Source: Candidatus Microgenomates bacterium
GTDB lineage: Bacteria > Patescibacteriota > Microgenomatia > UBA1406 > GWC2-37-13
Assembly: GCA_015491205.1 (NCBI GenBank)
Contig: WFWI01000037.1
Span: 1-6,810 of the forward strand
Direction: 5' to 3'
DNA: 6,810 nucleotides
The notes below the pieces were generated by a model. That model did not search any database. It was given only the letters and a program-made list of their open reading frames with translations, and was not told where the DNA came from. Both the position numbers and the translations under genes were made by a program. Within the stretch, counting starts at the first letter, position 1, and each line of letters starts with the position of its first letter. Shown here piece after piece: positions 5,164-6,810 of the stretch.

Positions 5164-5805
5164 TTACCCTTCGTGAGTATTACCACTATCATAGTAAGTA
5201 GTTCTTCCGCCCTCTGTTTTCCACTTAACCCAGTAACTGTCACCATTGTACATCGTTACATTCAAAGCATTTCCATTCCATAGAATACATAGAAGATCCT
5301 CATGTTCCAAAGCCGCCTTTATTAATCCTACTACAGCTTTTCTATATATAGTACGCAGAGCATACCAAATCACGGCGAGAGATAAAGAAAGAACACTCAC
5401 CCAATCAACACCCTTAGCAAAACCCCAAATCAAACCTGTAAAAGTTAGACCAAGTAACACATTTCGGATAAAACCAAAAACAGCGGCAGAACTCGGATGA
5501 AGAATAAAAAAGCTAATTAATAAAATAGGTAATAGAAGAAGTAATAACCAATTTTTTGTCACAATAGCATAAATTATAAATCCAGTTATTGAGATAAGAG
5601 GTAGGAACGATAGAAATAATAATTGAATTCTTAACTTCCGAGGGGAGTAAATACCTCTTAGTGCCCACTGTAAGGCTATACCTCTGTCAACACCTATGTT
5701 TGCCACTCCCTCCAACACTCTTCTTTTAAGCTCCTCAAAATTTTCAAATGGAAAGTTCTCTAATTCTTCAACATGTTTGGGTCTTTTGTTTTCTCTATCC
5801 CTCAC
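5164..5805 (-). CDS. Four-helix membrane protein of unknown function, GTG start
   Basis: The 213-residue protein has a charged cytoplasmic N-terminus (1-56, with VEELENFPFENFEELKRRVLEG), four hydrophobic segments (about 60-81, 85-102, 112-130 and 133-151) and a soluble C-terminal tail (152-213) rich in aromatic and polar residues (WNGNALNVTMYNGDSYWVKW). I do not recognise a family. The frame opens at a stop codon just upstream and the only usable early start is GTG at 5805-5803. That GTG overlaps the stop of a minimal ATG-GGG-TGA reading frame (5810-5802). The best Shine-Dalgarno-like sequence, AAAGGAGAGG, is at 5840-5831, about 25 nt away, which is too far for direct use. It is the first gene of the pair with the downstream membrane protein. 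A promoter candidate lies at 5878-5869. Confidence 0.7.
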   Translation of the reverse strand: MRDRENKRPKHVEELENFPFENFEELKRRVLEGVANIGVDRGIALQWALRGIYSPRKLRIQLLFLSFLPLISITGFIIYAIVTKNWLLLLLLPILLISFFILHPSSAAVFGFIRNVLLGLTFTGLIWGFAKGVDWVSVLSLSLAVIWYALRTIYRKAVVGLIKAALEHEDLLCILWNGNALNVTMYNGDSYWVKWKTEGGRTTYYDSGNTHEG

Positions 5806-5868
5806 CCCATCTTAAAGAACTTAATAAAAACCTCTCCTTTGACACCACTTTTTAGCTTTTATTTGTAT

Positions 5869-5878
5869 AGTATACCAA
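5869..5878 (-). promoter_or_regulatory. Extended -10 promoter for the membrane-protein pair
   Basis: On the minus strand the sequence is TTGGTATACT: an extended -10 TGG then TATACT (5874-5869). Transcription from about 5862 would give a leader of about 57 nt before the GTG start. The hexamer is part of the palindrome GTATAGTATAC (5865-5875), which also gives TATAGT on the plus strand (5866-5871). A perfect TTGACA lies on the plus strand at 5839-5844, but 21 bp from that hexamer, which is longer than ideal. Confidence 0.45.
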
Positions 5879-5892
5879 AACATCACTAGAAC

Positions 5893-6263
5893 ATAAGCAT
5901 TATAAATTTAGAGAGCGTAATGCTTGTCCTGTTACTTTGAAAAAAATAAAGAAAATATGTAGACACTAAATTTACTCTAAGCGACCCTACAAATATTTTA
6001 CCCAAAGTAACCGATAATCTATTTTTACCTATTTGACTGGATCCCCTTACTACAAAAAAGAAGTATTAGTTGGGGATAAGAAGATAGGAGGTGAAATTTT
6101 GAAAGTCTCACTCTCCGACCGAATCTCCCCAATTCAACCAGACACAGAATTCTTGACAATTATCGACGCTTGTGAACCCTCATATCTGCCCATTCTACAG
6201 CACTAAACCTTTACCTTTTAGTACCGTTAAATGGGCAATACCCTAAAATAAAAGTTCACAAGC
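5893..6263. other. Gene-poor spacer with nested inverted repeats; possible structured RNA or remnant element
   Basis: The 5806-6292 spacer has no convincing protein gene but holds a series of paired arms. They are ATAAGCATTA/TAATGCTTGT (5893-5902/5918-5927, one G-T), GTTACTTTG/CAAAGTAAC (5931-5939/6003-6011) enclosing AAAATAT/ATATTTT (5952-5958/5993-5999) and GTAG/CTAC (5959-5962/5987-5990), ATCCCC/GGGGAT (6041-6046/6072-6077), GGAGGTGA/TCAC-T-CTCC (6087-6094/6108-6116), and GCTTGTGAAC/GTTCACAAGC (6168-6177/6254-6263) enclosing TGCCCATT/AATGGGCA (6187-6194/6230-6237) and ACTAAA/TTTAGT (6202-6207/6217-6222). I compared it with the signature sequences of tmRNA, RNase P RNA, SRP RNA and tRNA and found no match. 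Strand and boundaries are undecided, and there is no T-run at either end. Confidence 0.35.
6099..6206 (+). CDS. Possible 35-residue peptide with a strong Shine-Dalgarno and TTG start
   Basis: AGGAGGTG (6086-6093), close to the full anti-Shine-Dalgarno complement, lies 5 nt before TTG (6099-6101). The frame then encodes a 35-residue peptide that begins MKVSLSDRISPIQPDTEF and ends with PILQH before TAA. It has no recognised family. The ribosome-binding site is inside a predicted hairpin (6087-6116), so translation may be blocked or conditional. The peptide is also rich in codons unusual for the neighbouring genes (CTC, TCC, CCC). It could equally be chance inside a structured non-coding stretch. 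Confidence 0.22.
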   Translation: MKVSLSDRISPIQPDTEFLTIIDACEPSYLPILQH

Positions 6264-6292
6264 CTAAAAGAGGTCAAATCTACAACATACAG

Positions 6293-6793
6293 CTAAAAAC
6301 CCCTAAACCCTCTGTTAAATCTTTTGTGCATTCCTCTCTTGTGCATTCTTTCCATCATCTCCTCCATCTCTTCAAAATCAGGATAGACTTTACGATAAAA
6401 CTCTCTCATATGAGCTGGGCCGCGCATTAAGATAAACCTATTCAAACCAAAAACATCAAACAAATAAGCGCCAACAAACAAAGCAATAATAAAAGCAAGG
6501 GTTATCAAAAGAAAGCTTTTTTTGTAGGAAAACTCATATTTTTTAAGAAAAATTATACTAAGGAAGATAAAAATTCCAGCCAAAACAGGTATCCACCAAG
6601 GAAAGTTTTCAAGCAAAAACCTCAACCTCCACTCCACAAAAGGCCCCTTTGCCCTAAAGTAAAAAATTAATAAGTTTAAAAGAAATAGCGCTGTAAGGCT
6701 TGTCCCTACAAGGCCTAAAAAACCCAATAAAGAACCCAAGAGAAAATACCAACGCGGCTTCATCTTAACCTTTCCTTCCCTAATAAGGTTCAT
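6293..6793 (-). CDS. Small membrane protein with a basic Met/His-rich C-terminal tail
   Basis: The 166-residue protein has hydrophobic segments at about residues 16-45, 65-84 and 93-113, then a cytoplasmic-type tail (114-166) that is strongly charged: R-G-P-A-H-M-R-E-F-Y-R-K-V-Y-P, an acidic E-E-M-E-E-M-M-E-R-M stretch, then basic H-K-R-G-M-H-K-R-F. I do not recognise the family. Two starts are possible. The ATG at 6793 has GAGGAG 6 nt upstream; the ATG at 6763 (residue 11) is preceded by AAAGG and gives a start reading MKPRWYFLLG. I use the first, because its ATG also overlaps TGA in ATGA, as expected if a gene from beyond the right edge ends there. No promoter is seen, so it is probably a downstream gene of an operon entering from the right. 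Confidence 0.7.
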   Translation of the reverse strand: MNLIREGKVKMKPRWYFLLGSLLGFLGLVGTSLTALFLLNLLIFYFRAKGPFVEWRLRFLLENFPWWIPVLAGIFIFLSIIFLKKYEFSYKKSFLLITLAFIIALFVGAYLFDVFGLNRFILMRGPAHMREFYRKVYPDFEEMEEMMERMHKRGMHKRFNRGFRGF

Positions 6794-6810
6794 AACTCTC
6801 TCCTCAAAGT

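Noticed and set aside
5246..5500. 84-codon plus-strand frame inside the four-helix membrane protein gene
   Set aside because: It is a shadow with no ribosome site and no recognisable pattern, while the minus-strand frame encodes regular transmembrane segments.
5802..5855. 16-codon leader peptide beginning with GTG upstream of the membrane-protein pair
   Set aside because: It has no ribosome site before its GTG and no run of regulatory codons; open frames this short are expected by chance.
6113..6133. tRNA or tmRNA T-arm (GACCGAATC near a CAACCA sequence)
   Set aside because: The loop lacks the TTC start, the flanking CTCCG and CTCCC do not pair, and no acceptor or anticodon arm can be built.
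5880..6270. RNase P RNA, tmRNA, SRP RNA or 6S RNA
   Set aside because: The GGAAAGUCC/ACAGAA core of RNase P, the tmRNA ends and tag, and the SRP GGAAGCAGCC motif are absent; 6S has too little fixed sequence to assert.
1..6810. CRISPR array, insertion sequence with transposase, or other tRNA genes
   Set aside because: There is no regularly spaced repeat, no transposase-like frame and no complete tRNA cloverleaf on either strand by eye.

Overview
The window most likely comes from a small-genome bacterium of the Candidate Phyla Radiation (Patescibacteria), possibly the Microgenomates. The evidence is indirect: AT-rich DNA, tight packing with overlapping genes, many short membrane proteins without recognisable relatives, promoters so close to start codons that the mRNAs would be leaderless, and a 5S rRNA of divergent length. 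Long reading frames end cleanly at TAA or TAG, and no gene needs TGA read as glycine, so the standard bacterial code applies. The lineage is an inference.

Left part (1-1030). The 5' end of an ECF-type sigma factor runs off the left edge on the minus strand. It faces a plus-strand DUF4340 protein across only 24 bp. That gap holds a perfectly symmetric -10 element (ATTATAAT), placed so that both mRNAs would be leaderless. The DUF4340 gene overlaps by 9 bp the 3' end of a convergent three-gene minus-strand operon (1022-3462). In transcription order the operon encodes a membrane protein with a bacterial PH-like domain, an 80-residue two-helix membrane protein, and a large protein with a degenerate PP2C-like N-terminus, one transmembrane helix, a coiled coil and a C-terminal beta-propeller. 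A membrane-linked sensing or scaffolding role is possible but unproven.

Centre (3463-4190). Divergent from the operon is a stand-alone 5S rRNA with its own extended -10 promoter. The folded 5S carries an extra, perfectly paired 20-nt hairpin inside loop C, and 15 nt of that hairpin are repeated exactly in the helix IV arm of the same molecule. This is the most striking feature of the window. An AT-rich nested inverted repeat follows, then a Nudix hydrolase whose signature is partly degenerate but keeps the metal-binding glutamates.

Right part (4195-6810). Two minus-strand genes encode multi-pass membrane proteins that I do not recognise and form a tight pair. Upstream of them lies about 490 bp with no convincing gene but an unusual density of nested inverted repeats (5893-6263), including one that buries a near-consensus Shine-Dalgarno. 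This is a candidate structured RNA or remnant element of unknown family. The last gene encodes a small three-helix membrane protein with a basic tail rich in Met and His. Its ATG overlaps a possible stop codon of a gene lying beyond the right edge.
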